A stretch of 64,000 nucleotides of DNA from Symbiodinium natans. Lineage: Eukaryota; Sar; Dinophyceae; Suessiales; Symbiodiniaceae. The notes beneath the pieces are model-generated. The model searched no databases, was not told where the DNA came from, and worked only from the letters and a program-made list of their open reading frames with translations. The stretch covers positions 246,001 to 310,000 of the forward strand of contig CAJNDS010000835.1 in assembly GCA_905221605.1 (NCBI GenBank), written 5' to 3'. Positions 55,679-64,000 of this stretch are shown here, piece by piece (positions within the stretch are counted from its first letter, which is position 1; each line of letters opens with the position of its first letter). Position numbers and translations under genes: made by a program.

Positions 55679-58571
55679 GCTGGCCCTGGCGCTCTTGGGG
55701 GCAGGTTGCTTGCTGCCGGCCTCCAGCCCAGTGCAGTCTATGGAGGAGCTTGCAGGCCAGGAGGCATTGGTAGGCGCCGGGCCGGAGGCGACGGCGGCCC
55801 GTGTGGCCCGGTGGAGGGCAAGGGTCGGAGCGCAGGCCGAGGAGGACTTTGCCTTCGCGTTCTACAGTTTTGACAATGCCCTGCAGGTGGCGGGGCCGGA
55901 GGTGGCAGCTTCTTGGCAGGAAGTACGCAGTCGTCTGCGTGATGCCTCGGGGTTGGCTCTGGTCCATGCTGCGGCTGAGGCTGGTGCTCAAGTGAGTTCC
56001 CCTTCACGCCCTCCATTGCCCAGACGTTATAAGCCCGTCCCGCCAGGAGGGCGGATCAAGCAGCAGGCTGCGGTGCCCAAGGCCAAGGACGGCATCACTG
56101 AGGCTATGATCCGAGAGCTCACGGACCTCCTGGTGGACGCACACTGCCGCCGCCCGAAGGGGGAGTTGACCTCCGAAAGGCAGCGGGAGTGGGAGGCCTC
56201 TGTCCATCGTCTGGTGGTGACCCAGGCGAGTCACACGGAGCCGGTGACTTTCCGCAATGTGATTCGTACATTGAGGGAGCTCTATCATTTCCAGGTCCTT
56301 CGAGGGCGTCTTCAAGGTTTGGAGGAGGTCGAGCCGGTCGATGTTGATACTTTTCTCCATGAGGGCACGAAGGCGCCAAGCAGGAGCTTGCAGGCGCTTA
56401 GGTGGGCCAACAAGAATGCAACATTGCAGTGGCTCATTCCGGAGCTGCGATTGGCCAAGCAGCCCCAGGCTGGTAAGAAGCAGCAGGCTTTAGGGGTGGA
56501 GCCCCCGCTTTTATCCCATCTGGAGGAGAGGATCGTGGCGCTTTGCAGGGCAGGCGACGCCAGGTGGACGGCGTTGTTGGGGCAATGGCTAGTAGGAGCG
56601 GGTGTTCTCCGGTACAAGCACCTACACCTGTCCACTGTGCTGAAAATCACTGCCTCTACGGTCCATTGCTACTGCACCCGTGGCAAGCAGGCCAAGCTGA
56701 GGTCCGGCTTTTACTGGTGCGTACCTGCACGCTTTTTGAACCAGTTTTCCTGGTCCACTGCGTGGAGGGAGTTGTATGCATCACTTCCCGCCGCTAGACG
56801 CAAGAACTGCGGATTGGCCTTTGACTTCCGAGGCAACAGCTGGTCCCGGCTGGAGTCGGTCCGAGCCACTCAGGACGAATTCCGTCGCGTGCTGGAGGAG
56901 CCCCAGCTGTTGACGAGCTATTCCTGGCGTCGCTTGGGGACGACTGTTGGGCTCTTGGCCAACTTCACAGTGCCCCAGCTCGCAGCCTTGGGGGACTGGG
57001 GTGATCGTATCGAGGACAGTCAGGCAAAGATGCCTATCCACTATGCAGGTTCCCGGTACGGCCTCAGTAGGTATTGCAAACACTATGCGTATGCAGTGGC
57101 GTCCCATTTGCGTGAGCATTTGTCCTGGGAGGCGATCCCACCGTCGGCAGTTGAGCTGGCGTGTGCGGCGGCCAAGGTGGAGGCCGAGACCGCCGTGGAA
57201 AGGGATAGTGTCGTTCTCTGGAGTTCTCCGTGCAGAGTAATGTATGACCAGAGGAGGCTCAAGCTGACTGCGTCGGCCAGGAATCGTCTCCGCCAAGCTT
57301 CCCGCGGTATGGCGTATCAGGCTATGGTGGTGATGCCGCCAGCTATCGCTGGAAAGCGCTGTGGTTCAGCCCTGCGGGATGGCACCCCGCTGTGTCCTCA
57401 GTTTAATATGGGCACCTGCGTCAATGGTGACACGTGCGCAGTGGTTCACAGGTGCTCCGCGGCACAGAAGTCTGGGCGAATCTGCGGGGGGTATCACTCA
57501 GCTTTGGAATGCCGTAATCCAAAGACGGAACGCGTCCAGATCCAGCTTGTGCCAGCAGCCAAGCCCGGGCGAAAGCGACCCCGGCGGGAGGCTGAAGGGA
57601 TGGCCCCGTCGAGGCGAGGTCAGGCACGGTCCTCTTGGGATCGGAATGCAGCTCCCGCAGCCGGGGAAGGTGCTCCCCATGATCTGGTCGAGGTCGTTGA
57701 GGTTGAGGACGAGCCCGTGCTTGAAGATGGCGAAGGGGTCGGACACGGGGAAGGCGCTCCTGGAGTGGCGTTGGCTTTGGCTGTGGAGCCAAATGGGCCG
57801 GCAGACCCCCCAGGTGTAGAAGTGGCGGCGGCAGCAGCGCCTTCCATATTTGACCAGCTTGCAGGGCGCAGAGCCGTGCAACGACCTTCTGAGGTCTACA
57901 AGCTCAGGTCCGGCGGCAAGATCATCCTTTCTGGACTTCCACTCGAACAGTTCCGCCACCTTTACCCGGACACGGCCTTGCAGGTGTGCTGCCTTGGCCA
58001 AACGCCTGAGTCCCGCAAAGGTATTAGTTTGGCAGGCGCCCGCGTCTATGTTGTCGACTTGACCGAGCTGTCCGAGTCGGCCAAAAAGTGGACCGACCTG
58101 TTCACCGCCATTTGCCGGACGCTATGGGCCGGGGACGTGGTGGTGATCCATTGCATGGCTGGTCGGCATCGGGCTGCGTTGTTGACATGTTTGCAGTTGG
58201 CGCTGATGAGAGACCAAACTTTGGAGGCCGCAGAAGCGGATCTTCTTCGGCGCCGGTCTGTAGAGCTCAACCAGGTGCGCCGGTATGACGGTGGAAACTG
58301 GGCATGGGCCCAGCGTGCCTTGCAGAGCACTCGGTTGCCTGCGTGCTTCCCTGTGCCCAGTGGCTACACCGCATCGGACAGCTCAAACTTACATCTGCGC
58401 CTGCCCAATGGCATCACCTTGTGCAAGCATGCCCAGAGCCCGGAGAGGGCCGTGGGCCGGCTCCGCAATGCGCGCTTCACGGAGGACCGCAGGGAGGCAG
58501 TGGCGTGGGGACGCGCGCCCTGTGAGACCTGCTTTGCCCGTGCTTCTGCAAGGTGGTGGCCAGTCATCTGA
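55668..58571 (+). CDS. Tyrosine recombinase - CCCH zinc finger - protein-phosphatase-like polyprotein
   Basis: 967 residues from ATG 55668, inside the end of the previous ORF; the open frame reaches 54948, but that part shadows it. Residues ~285-480 fit a tyrosine recombinase: Arg315 (GVLRYKHLHLS), hairpin Lys340 (RGKQAKLR), TSYSWRRLGTT with Arg422 (Ser419 where His is usual), LGDW with Trp444, Tyr459 (PIHYAGSRY). It would splice element DNA into the genome. A CCCH finger follows (Cys576, Cys584, Cys590, His594) with further Cys/His. After an acidic linker, residues ~740-890 carry a dual-specificity-phosphatase-like domain with VVIHCMAGRHRAA (Cys829, Arg835; HCX5R). The C-terminus has a small Cys pair (PCETCF). 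The phosphatase could act on protein or on RNA 5' ends (speculation). Confidence 0.75.
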   Translation: MLSRLALALLGAGCLLPASSPVQSMEELAGQEALVGAGPEATAARVARWRARVGAQAEEDFAFAFYSFDNALQVAGPEVAASWQEVRSRLRDASGLALVHAAAEAGAQVSSPSRPPLPRRYKPVPPGGRIKQQAAVPKAKDGITEAMIRELTDLLVDAHCRRPKGELTSERQREWEASVHRLVVTQASHTEPVTFRNVIRTLRELYHFQVLRGRLQGLEEVEPVDVDTFLHEGTKAPSRSLQALRWANKNATLQWLIPELRLAKQPQAGKKQQALGVEPPLLSHLEERIVALCRAGDARWTALLGQWLVGAGVLRYKHLHLSTVLKITASTVHCYCTRGKQAKLRSGFYWCVPARFLNQFSWSTAWRELYASLPAARRKNCGLAFDFRGNSWSRLESVRATQDEFRRVLEEPQLLTSYSWRRLGTTVGLLANFTVPQLAALGDWGDRIEDSQAKMPIHYAGSRYGLSRYCKHYAYAVASHLREHLSWEAIPPSAVELACAAAKVEAETAVERDSVVLWSSPCRVMYDQRRLKLTASARNRLRQASRGMAYQAMVVMPPAIAGKRCGSALRDGTPLCPQFNMGTCVNGDTCAVVHRCSAAQKSGRICGGYHSALECRNPKTERVQIQLVPAAKPGRKRPRREAEGMAPSRRGQARSSWDRNAAPAAGEGAPHDLVEVVEVEDEPVLEDGEGVGHGEGAPGVALALAVEPNGPADPPGVEVAAAAAPSIFDQLAGRRAVQRPSEVYKLRSGGKIILSGLPLEQFRHLYPDTALQVCCLGQTPESRKGISLAGARVYVVDLTELSESAKKWTDLFTAICRTLWAGDVVVIHCMAGRHRAALLTCLQLALMRDQTLEAAEADLLRRRSVELNQVRRYDGGNWAWAQRALQSTRLPACFPVPSGYTASDSSNLHLRLPNGITLCKHAQSPERAVGRLRNARFTEDRREAVAWGRAPCETCFARASARWWPVI

Positions 58572-58929
58572 ATGCGGGAGTAGCCCCGGTTTTTCACCCA
58601 AGCCCACGCTGCGACCTTCCAATGTACATTTGGTCGCCTTGAAATCTAGGCTGTCGTCCACGTACTAGCATTTCCGACTTCCTTAAATCGTGGCCGTCTA
58701 GTTTCCGAGTCAGCAGCCAGCATTCGCATAAGGAAACAGTCGATCTGCATGTAAGGTGGGAGTTGTGCCCGCTCGGTGCTTCGCTGTTTGCAAGAGCATG
58801 CTGACCCTCCTTCCCTCCCCCCGACCCAAGATTAGACGGGAAAAACCTAATCTCGCAGCTTGGAGGCTGAGTCGGTGACCCTGGTGTTGCCCAGGGAGGT
58901 GCCGCTGTGTGACTTTGGCTGTTGAGCCC
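58572..58929. other. Spacer between retroelement ORFs with a hairpin
   Basis: No ORF. AGATTAG (58829-58835) pairs with CTAATCT (58847-58853) around an 11-nt loop, and GTGTTGCCCAGGGAGG lies just before the next start. It may be an internal promoter or splice/leader site; not provable from sequence. Confidence 0.45.
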
Positions 58930-60138
58930 ATGGCGTCTGTTGCCCTGGTGCCGAGGGCTGAACGAGACATCAAGGCCGCGTTGGGTGTCCTCGCCTTGAA
59001 TTTTGACCTGAAGGACAAAGTTGTGGAGGAGCTGCTTAAGGTAGGAGTCCGCAACCTGGAGGAATTCCGGTTCTTATTCGAGGATGAGGCCAAGGTGGGT
59101 GCTTTCATAAGCAAGTTAAACTTGGGGGATGAGGCCACCATCCAGACAGCCAGGCTTCGAAGGGCTTGGACAGCTACGCGTGTCTACTTTTCGCAGGTGG
59201 AACAGGACAGGTCAAAAGTGGCCCTGGCTGACTTGGACTCTCTCCTTGAAGAATCCGAGCTTCGGGATGCGAAGCAGGCATTCTGGCGACGTTACCGCCT
59301 GAGGTTCCCGGCTGAAGTCCATCCTAGTGACGCAGTGGTTTCTAGGGTGTCACGTGAACTCTCCAAGCGTATGCTCTGCCTCTTCAATGTGTGGAAGGTG
59401 CGCTCCTTGCAGTTCCAGCTTGGCACCACCCAGAAGAGACGTAAGCTGGGCGACGGTTTGTTCACTGAGGAAGCTGAGACGGAGGAGGTCTACACCGCAG
59501 ATTGCGAGACCTACCTCAGCAAGCTTCACACCCTCCTCATTGCGTACGCGCTGGCAGGGGTTCAGCCGATCCCAGGAGTGCCTGACGCATCTAAGGAGTT
59601 GACCTTGGGTGCCAACTCGACCGAGTTTGTCGAGGTCCCCTTTGACATCATGTTGCAGTACTATTTTCGGGCCAGGAAGGCCGCCTTGGCTTTGCCAATG
59701 GACAAGCGCTTGAGTTGGCTCCAGGCGCGGGATGCGGAGGAGCGCAGCGAGTGGGTCACCAAGTTTCGGGAGAGTACCCGACCGCTGGGCGCTATTGTCA
59801 AGGACCTCATGGAATCTAGAGATGCCCACTGGATTCCCCACCTGGTTCCGGAGGCGGTTAGGCCCGCGGCGGCTCCTGCTGCAGCGGCGGCTCCGCCTGC
59901 GCCGGCCAAGGTCTTGACAGAGTCCAAGTTCATTGCGGGCCAGGTGGTCAATGGCAGGAAAACAGCCCGTCAGATGAAGGATGGCACTCGGCTTTGCGAC
60001 GGCTTCAACAACGGAACTTGCTCCAACAAGTTCTGTGGCAATGGAGCCCACCGCTGCTCCGTGGTGTTGCGAGGGGAGCGAGTCTGTGGCTCCCCAGCAC
60101 ACCCTGCGGCCAAGTGCAAGGCAAAGGCTAAGCCATGA
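58930..60138 (+). CDS. Gag-like protein with C-terminal CCCH finger
   Basis: 402 residues from ATG 58930 (CCCATGG context; the frame is open 7 codons further up). A largely alpha-helical body (IKAALGVLALNFDLKDKVVE, VRNLEEFRFLFEDEAKVGAF) is followed by an Ala/Pro linker (AAPAAAAAPPAPAK, ~330-345). A CCCH-type zinc motif comes last (Cys356, Cys364, Cys369, His374; CDGFNNGTCSNKF) with further Cys/His pairs and a Lys-rich tail. The motif parallels the finger in the recombinase ORF (CPQFNMGTC), suggesting duplication. Position just before the polymerase ORF (42 bp) and composition suit a nucleocapsid. No enzymatic motif. Confidence 0.65.
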   Translation: MASVALVPRAERDIKAALGVLALNFDLKDKVVEELLKVGVRNLEEFRFLFEDEAKVGAFISKLNLGDEATIQTARLRRAWTATRVYFSQVEQDRSKVALADLDSLLEESELRDAKQAFWRRYRLRFPAEVHPSDAVVSRVSRELSKRMLCLFNVWKVRSLQFQLGTTQKRRKLGDGLFTEEAETEEVYTADCETYLSKLHTLLIAYALAGVQPIPGVPDASKELTLGANSTEFVEVPFDIMLQYYFRARKAALALPMDKRLSWLQARDAEERSEWVTKFRESTRPLGAIVKDLMESRDAHWIPHLVPEAVRPAAAPAAAAAPPAPAKVLTESKFIAGQVVNGRKTARQMKDGTRLCDGFNNGTCSNKFCGNGAHRCSVVLRGERVCGSPAHPAAKCKAKAKP

Positions 60139-60180
60139 GGGGGCCCAGGAGAGGACCTGGAGGCACCCTCTCTTGGGGAT

Positions 60181-63100
60181 ATGGCTGTAGCCTCTGCAGA
60201 CGAACCTCCACTCATGGTGGACCTTATGTGCGGCCCGCGGATGCCGCTGGGCAAGGCGTTTCTCTATTGCGGGTGGCGTTGCCTGCCCGTTGACTGGGTG
60301 CTGGACCCCAGTCACGACTTATCCCAGCTGGAACGGCAGGAGCTCCTGCGTGAACAGCTCCAGTCGGCTACTTTCGTGGCCGCGGCCCTTGACTGCAGCA
60401 CGAAGACAAGGTCTCGGGAGATTCCACGTGACTTCGGCGATGGGCGGCCGTGTCCCCAGCCGTTGCGGAGTGATCGCTATCCTGAGGGTCTCCCCGACTT
60501 GCCTCTGCAGGACCAGCTCCGTGTCTCGAAGGACAACCTGGCCTGTAGCTTCATCTTGACGGAGCTCGCGGCTCTTGCCTCCCGAGGAGGTGGGAGTGTC
60601 CGGGAGAATCCGGCTCGGAGTCTCCACTGGGAGTTGGCCCAGGAAAAGGAGATGATGTCCACCGGTGTGTGGACCGACACCTTTTACTCTGCTTGTTGCT
60701 TTATGGGGGCCAGGTGCAAAGCGCAGAGGTTGCGGCATAATATCGAGGAGATCGATCAGTGGCCGTCCCTGACCTGTCACCACACACACATGAAAGGGGA
60801 GTGGGACCCCTATGTCCAAGGAGGCCAGCGTGTCTACCCCTCGTCTGAAGAGGCGGAGTACACTGCTTCCCTTGCGTTCGGGATCGCTGTGTCTGTCTCC
60901 TGGTGGGCAGCTAGGCGGGGTTTCGGCAAGTTGCATGTCCCTCGTTTCCCTTCAGTTGAGGTGGCGGGCCGTCGGGAGCATTGGGTGGACATTGACCCGC
61001 GGGCCCTGCGAGAGTGGGCCATGGCCCCGACCGCTGTTTCCCTTGGGCTTCGCCCTCTTCATCCTGCGGAGCGGGCGCGCACGCCCGAGCGTGTCCGAGT
61101 GGCTGATGTGCTCTTGGAGGATAAGACCCTGCCTGCAGGAACAGTGTACGTTGGCTTAGGGCATCATAGCCACCGTCTCCCGGTCACCAAGTGGGCTTCT
61201 CCTTTCATCCCAGGCCACAATTGCGACCCAGCTGTCTGGCTTCCCTTGTACGTTGAGCACATTATGCAGCGCTTGGCGGCTGACTTGCACGAGCTATCTG
61301 GCTGCGTGCTGGCCTGCGACTGTGAGCTTAGTGCCACGTGCGAAGGGGATGTGCTGGCTGGCTTGGTCTTCGAGTATGGTGGCAACCCTGCTCGCACCAA
61401 GAGAGCGAAACAGGGCATTGCTCCGCGAGGGGTCCGCCAGGTTCTGGCAGCTGCGGCTGCTCTCCCTCCGACCGTTGGGGCGGTGATCCCCTACATGGCG
61501 CAGGAATCCGTGGTCTCCGCATTTTGCTCTCTCTACCCGCCTCATTTCTTTGAAGGCTTTCAGTTTCCTATGATCGAGGACCTCATCAACCAGCCGCCTT
61601 TCACCAATTTTCCGCAGTGGCTTCGGCATCAGGGTCTTCGTTGGGATGGGCCACTGGTGCCCATGTTGGCTTCTCCGCAGCAGCGACTTCTTGCACGCGC
61701 CGCAGAAGGCCAACAGGCTGGGGCGTTGTCTGGGAAGGCGGCGTGTCCTCCGTTGCACCCTTTCGGCCTCTCCTGCGATGAGCATTTTGCCCGCAGCCTC
61801 GCACGGGCCGATTGCCCATTGCCCACTGAGCAGCCCCCTCTCATGGATCTGGACCTACAGTTCGCAGCGGATGCCATGGCACGGGATTTTGGCCATCTTC
61901 GTGAGGTTCGGCAGCGGGCCTTGCGAGCGATTCGTGAACTAAAGGATCGATGGACGCGGGTGTCGACCCGGCTCCGTCACTTGCAGCCTCCGGCCATTCG
62001 GGCGGCTACCAGCAAGCGTGACTTGGGCTTGTTGGGCTTGCTCGTCATCCTTATGTCCTGGGGGGATGTGGCGATGCCCTGTGGTTTCATCGAGGGCTTG
62101 CCAGCAGTTGGGTTGGCGCCGCCCTATGGAATCTTTCCGCAGCAGCCTGCCCTGCCGCTCACATTGAATGACGTTTTCTTCGATTGTCAAGCGCACAATG
62201 CCGAGATCCTGTCGTCCCTCAAGCCAGGGCCGCACGATGAGTTCTTGCTCAGTCAATCTGTGGCCGATGCTGAAGCGGGGTTTTGTACAGCTCCCATGAC
62301 TTGGAACCAGCTCCAGAGGCACACGCAAGGGAAGCCTATCCGGTTGATCCCTCGTTGCGTCATTCGCCAGTCTTCAGGCAAACAGCGCATTATCGACAAC
62401 GCGCATGCAGGTGGGCAGTCCGCCTTCAGTGCCGAGTCCAACAAGTTGGTGCTGTGTTCGGCTCTGCGCCCTGCACAGCATGCCTCTCTGGCCCTCTCCG
62501 CGCTCGGTGTCGACCAAGCGCGAAAAGTGCTGCAGGAAGACGGCCTAGAGGGCGGCGGGGAGGACTGGCCTAACGCGTACAGACATTGCCCGATGTCCGC
62601 AGATGAGTCGCGGGCGTGTGTGGTGTGCTGGCATCACCAGGAATGGGGGTGTCCGGCTTTTCAGCTATACACCGGGCTCCTCTTCGGCTTGCCCCTGGCG
62701 GTCACATCCTTCAACCGATACTCCCGATTTTGCGAGGCCTTGGGGCGGAGACTGCTTGTGCTGCTGGTTTCCATGTATTTCGACGATGCACACATCACAG
62801 ACTGGGCGTCCAGCAAAGGCTCTGGACAGCAGGCCTTCCGCGAGCTCAATGCCCTTTTGGGGTCGCCGTTTGCGGATGATAAGCGGCAGGACATGGCGCC
62901 CACAGGCACTTTCTTGGGTTTGGACTTCGACTTCTCTACGGTGGCGGTGGAGGGGGCTGTAACCTTTTGGGTCCGGGCAAGGCTCCAGGAGAAGGTTGAG
63001 GACATGTTGGCAACCGCGGAGCAGACCGGGGTGTTGCCCCCAGGGGTGGCCTCCAAGCTATACGGCACCCTCAACTTTCTTGAGATGGGCGTGTATGGCC

Positions 63101-63780
63101 GTGTGGGCACTGGCGGACTCCAGGCCTTGAAGCTCCGCCAGTCCGAATCCACTTCTGCCCTTACTCCCGAGTTGCGCCAATCCATTGAGGCTATCCGGGC
63201 CGTGTTGAGCTTGCGCCCTAAACGGCAGGTGGAGGTCCTGCCGTCGCAGGCCCGTCGATTCGTGGTAGCTTCTGATGCTGCGGAAGATGTCCCAGGCGAA
63301 GGGACGGGAGGTTTCCTCTTGGTCTGGCGAAGTGGATCGCCCGCGCGAGAGGCCTTCGTAGCAGAGATCTCTCCAGCAGTCTACTCGTTGTTCACCCCAG
63401 GGGACCACAAGATTGCGCAACTCGAGCTCTCCATGATTCTGTATGCCGTCACGTCTCGGGCCTCGCGCTTTCGAGGCGCCCGCGGAATATGGTACATCGA
63501 TAATGTCGCCGCCCTTATGTGCCTGATCAGAGGGCGTAGCGACTCACCCGATTTGGAGCGCGTGGCGCACCTCATCCATGTAGCCCTTTTCGCGCTTCAA
63601 ACGTGGATCTACTGGGAGTGGATCCCCAGTAAGTCCAACTGGGCGGATTCCATGAGCCGTCTTGGGTGGCAGGACCGATGGCATCGCCTCCAAGGATTTC
63701 AATGCTACTCTGCCCAGTTTCCGGCTTCACTCTGGCGCCTGCCTCTTCGACCCGTCACTCTTGTCTTCGAGTTTTTGTAG
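60181..63780 (+). CDS. Methyltransferase-like / DUF4326-like / reverse transcriptase / RNase H polyprotein
   Basis: 1199 residues. (1) ~10-250: Rossmann, methyltransferase-like, with VDLMCGPRMPLGKAF (12-26, motif I style), DCSTKTRSREIP (71-82) and VRENPARSLHW (140-150, like the ENP/ENV motif); no PCQ catalytic loop is obvious, so activity is uncertain. (2) ~322-400: DUF4326-like, VYVGLGHHSHRL, TKWASPF, LACDCELSATCEGDVLAGLV. (3) RT ~700-930: motif A EDWPNAYRHCP (Asp795), motif B TGLLFGLPLA, motif C MYFDDAH (Asp868/869). (4) RNase H ~1025-1165: Asp1032, Glu1082, Asp1107 (WYIDN), Asp1156 (NWADS). RT copies the element RNA and RNase H removes the template. All RT and RNase H acidic residues are intact. 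Start ATG 60181 is the first in frame. Confidence 0.85.
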   Translation: MAVASADEPPLMVDLMCGPRMPLGKAFLYCGWRCLPVDWVLDPSHDLSQLERQELLREQLQSATFVAAALDCSTKTRSREIPRDFGDGRPCPQPLRSDRYPEGLPDLPLQDQLRVSKDNLACSFILTELAALASRGGGSVRENPARSLHWELAQEKEMMSTGVWTDTFYSACCFMGARCKAQRLRHNIEEIDQWPSLTCHHTHMKGEWDPYVQGGQRVYPSSEEAEYTASLAFGIAVSVSWWAARRGFGKLHVPRFPSVEVAGRREHWVDIDPRALREWAMAPTAVSLGLRPLHPAERARTPERVRVADVLLEDKTLPAGTVYVGLGHHSHRLPVTKWASPFIPGHNCDPAVWLPLYVEHIMQRLAADLHELSGCVLACDCELSATCEGDVLAGLVFEYGGNPARTKRAKQGIAPRGVRQVLAAAAALPPTVGAVIPYMAQESVVSAFCSLYPPHFFEGFQFPMIEDLINQPPFTNFPQWLRHQGLRWDGPLVPMLASPQQRLLARAAEGQQAGALSGKAACPPLHPFGLSCDEHFARSLARADCPLPTEQPPLMDLDLQFAADAMARDFGHLREVRQRALRAIRELKDRWTRVSTRLRHLQPPAIRAATSKRDLGLLGLLVILMSWGDVAMPCGFIEGLPAVGLAPPYGIFPQQPALPLTLNDVFFDCQAHNAEILSSLKPGPHDEFLLSQSVADAEAGFCTAPMTWNQLQRHTQGKPIRLIPRCVIRQSSGKQRIIDNAHAGGQSAFSAESNKLVLCSALRPAQHASLALSALGVDQARKVLQEDGLEGGGEDWPNAYRHCPMSADESRACVVCWHHQEWGCPAFQLYTGLLFGLPLAVTSFNRYSRFCEALGRRLLVLLVSMYFDDAHITDWASSKGSGQQAFRELNALLGSPFADDKRQDMAPTGTFLGLDFDFSTVAVEGAVTFWVRARLQEKVEDMLATAEQTGVLPPGVASKLYGTLNFLEMGVYGRVGTGGLQALKLRQSESTSALTPELRQSIEAIRAVLSLRPKRQVEVLPSQARRFVVASDAAEDVPGEGTGGFLLVWRSGSPAREAFVAEISPAVYSLFTPGDHKIAQLELSMILYAVTSRASRFRGARGIWYIDNVAALMCLIRGRSDSPDLERVAHLIHVALFALQTWIYWEWIPSKSNWADSMSRLGWQDRWHRLQGFQCYSAQFPASLWRLPLRPVTLVFEFL

Positions 63781-63904
63781 TGCTTTGGGGACTCAGTGCA
63801 GTGGGAGGTTATCCGGTGTTGACCGGATTCTGTTATCCGTCAGAGTCGGAGATGGTGTCGCCATCGACTGACGGACAGCAGATTCCTGCTGTTTTACCAA
63901 AGCA
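63781..63904 (+). ncRNA. Four-stem RNA-like structure at the retroelement 3' end
   Basis: TGCTTTGG (63781-63788), directly after the stop codon, pairs with CCAAAGCA (63897-63904). Enclosed are three hairpins: ATCCGGT-GTTG-ACCGGAT (63811-63828); a longer one 63837-63874 (CCGTCAG...CTGACGG with inner GATGG/CCATC); and CAGCAG-ATTC-CTGCTG (63876-63891). The arrangement resembles a cloverleaf. A 3'-end signal for reverse transcription or recombination is inferred. Confidence 0.7.
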
Positions 63905-64000
63905 CATCCTGAAGTGTTCAGGTTCTATGAGACAGGAGACCAGAGGGTTCGGCAGAACAGAAAAGAGTGGGCGCTGGGCAGAGCGATGTTTCAATCCTTG
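63905..64000. other. Right edge
   Basis: No feature recognised. It may be the remaining 3' end of the element or flanking DNA. Confidence 0.4.

Larger units (their letters stand above)
54818..64000 (+). mobile_element. DIRS-like tyrosine-recombinase retroelement (right end open)
   Basis: Four consecutive + strand ORFs (54965-55678, 55668-58571, 58930-60138, 60181-63780) encode gag-like CCCH proteins, a tyrosine recombinase and RT-RNase H; no DDE integrase or aspartic protease motif was seen. Recombinase plus RT plus methyltransferase-like domain is the DIRS-class toolkit, though domain order differs from classical DIRS-1. All ORFs are intact, suggesting recent activity. The left boundary (~54818) is inferred from the broken gag ORF; the right end may be just after 63904 or beyond the window. 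Confidence 0.65.

Overview
The window looks like nuclear DNA of a dinoflagellate, most likely of the Symbiodiniaceae/Polarella type (the lineage is an inference). The grounds are: relicts of the dinoflagellate spliced leader (clearest at 35521-35542); every credible gene on the + strand; tiny exons with GC and GA as well as GT donors; many interstitial TTTAGGG/CCCTAAA blocks; and long simple repeats. There is no operon, bacterial promoter, ribosome binding site, CRISPR array or rRNA, and no tRNA that I could support.

Layout. 0.4-1.1 kb: ankyrin-repeat ORF. 1.7-2.4 kb: T/G and GAGT microsatellites. About 4.3-13 kb: a gene of many micro-exons for a charged coiled-coil protein with an EF-hand-like segment. 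14.3-15.4 kb: intronless ZIP metal transporter. About 16.2-25.7 kb: exons of an OPR-like helical-repeat protein, with a putative-Ig (He-PIG-like) ORF at 23.9-24.6 kb. 26.2-26.9 kb: a (TG)n array of about 780 bp. 27.5-28.7 kb: secreted Cys-rich protein. 30.7-32.4 kb: further OPR-like exons. 33.4-34.9 kb: MFS transporter with one intron. 35.6-38.8 kb: phosphoglycerate mutase-enolase fusion in five exons that join to exactly 723 codons. 43.8-46.5 kb: membrane protein with a PAS-like cytoplasmic part. 48.7-49.4 kb: a poorly resolved membrane-protein gene end.

From about 50.7 kb to the right edge the window is mobile-element DNA. The left part (about 51.4-54.8 kb) has an ORF with a HAD-phosphatase-like domain and a coiled-coil ORF ending in a Copia-gag-like segment that breaks off at about 54817. 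To its right lies a large tyrosine-recombinase retroelement (DIRS-like in domain content). Its ORFs are a small Cys-rich protein; tyrosine recombinase + CCCH finger + HCX5R phosphatase; a gag-like CCCH protein; and a 1199-residue polyprotein of a methyltransferase-like domain, a DUF4326-like domain, reverse transcriptase and RNase H. A four-stem RNA-like structure starts at the base after its stop codon. This element, with DNA/RNA-modifying and phosphatase-like domains riding on a retroelement, is the most unusual content here.

How genes work together. The fused mutase-enolase carries out two consecutive glycolytic steps (3-phosphoglycerate to 2-phosphoglycerate to phosphoenolpyruvate). The other host genes show no shared pathway; they sit in one transcriptional direction, as in dinoflagellate unidirectional gene arrays, with mRNAs probably trans-spliced. 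Their introns share a recurring GCGGGTGGCAAAA motif and CCCTAAA blocks, which points to a common intron-spreading process.
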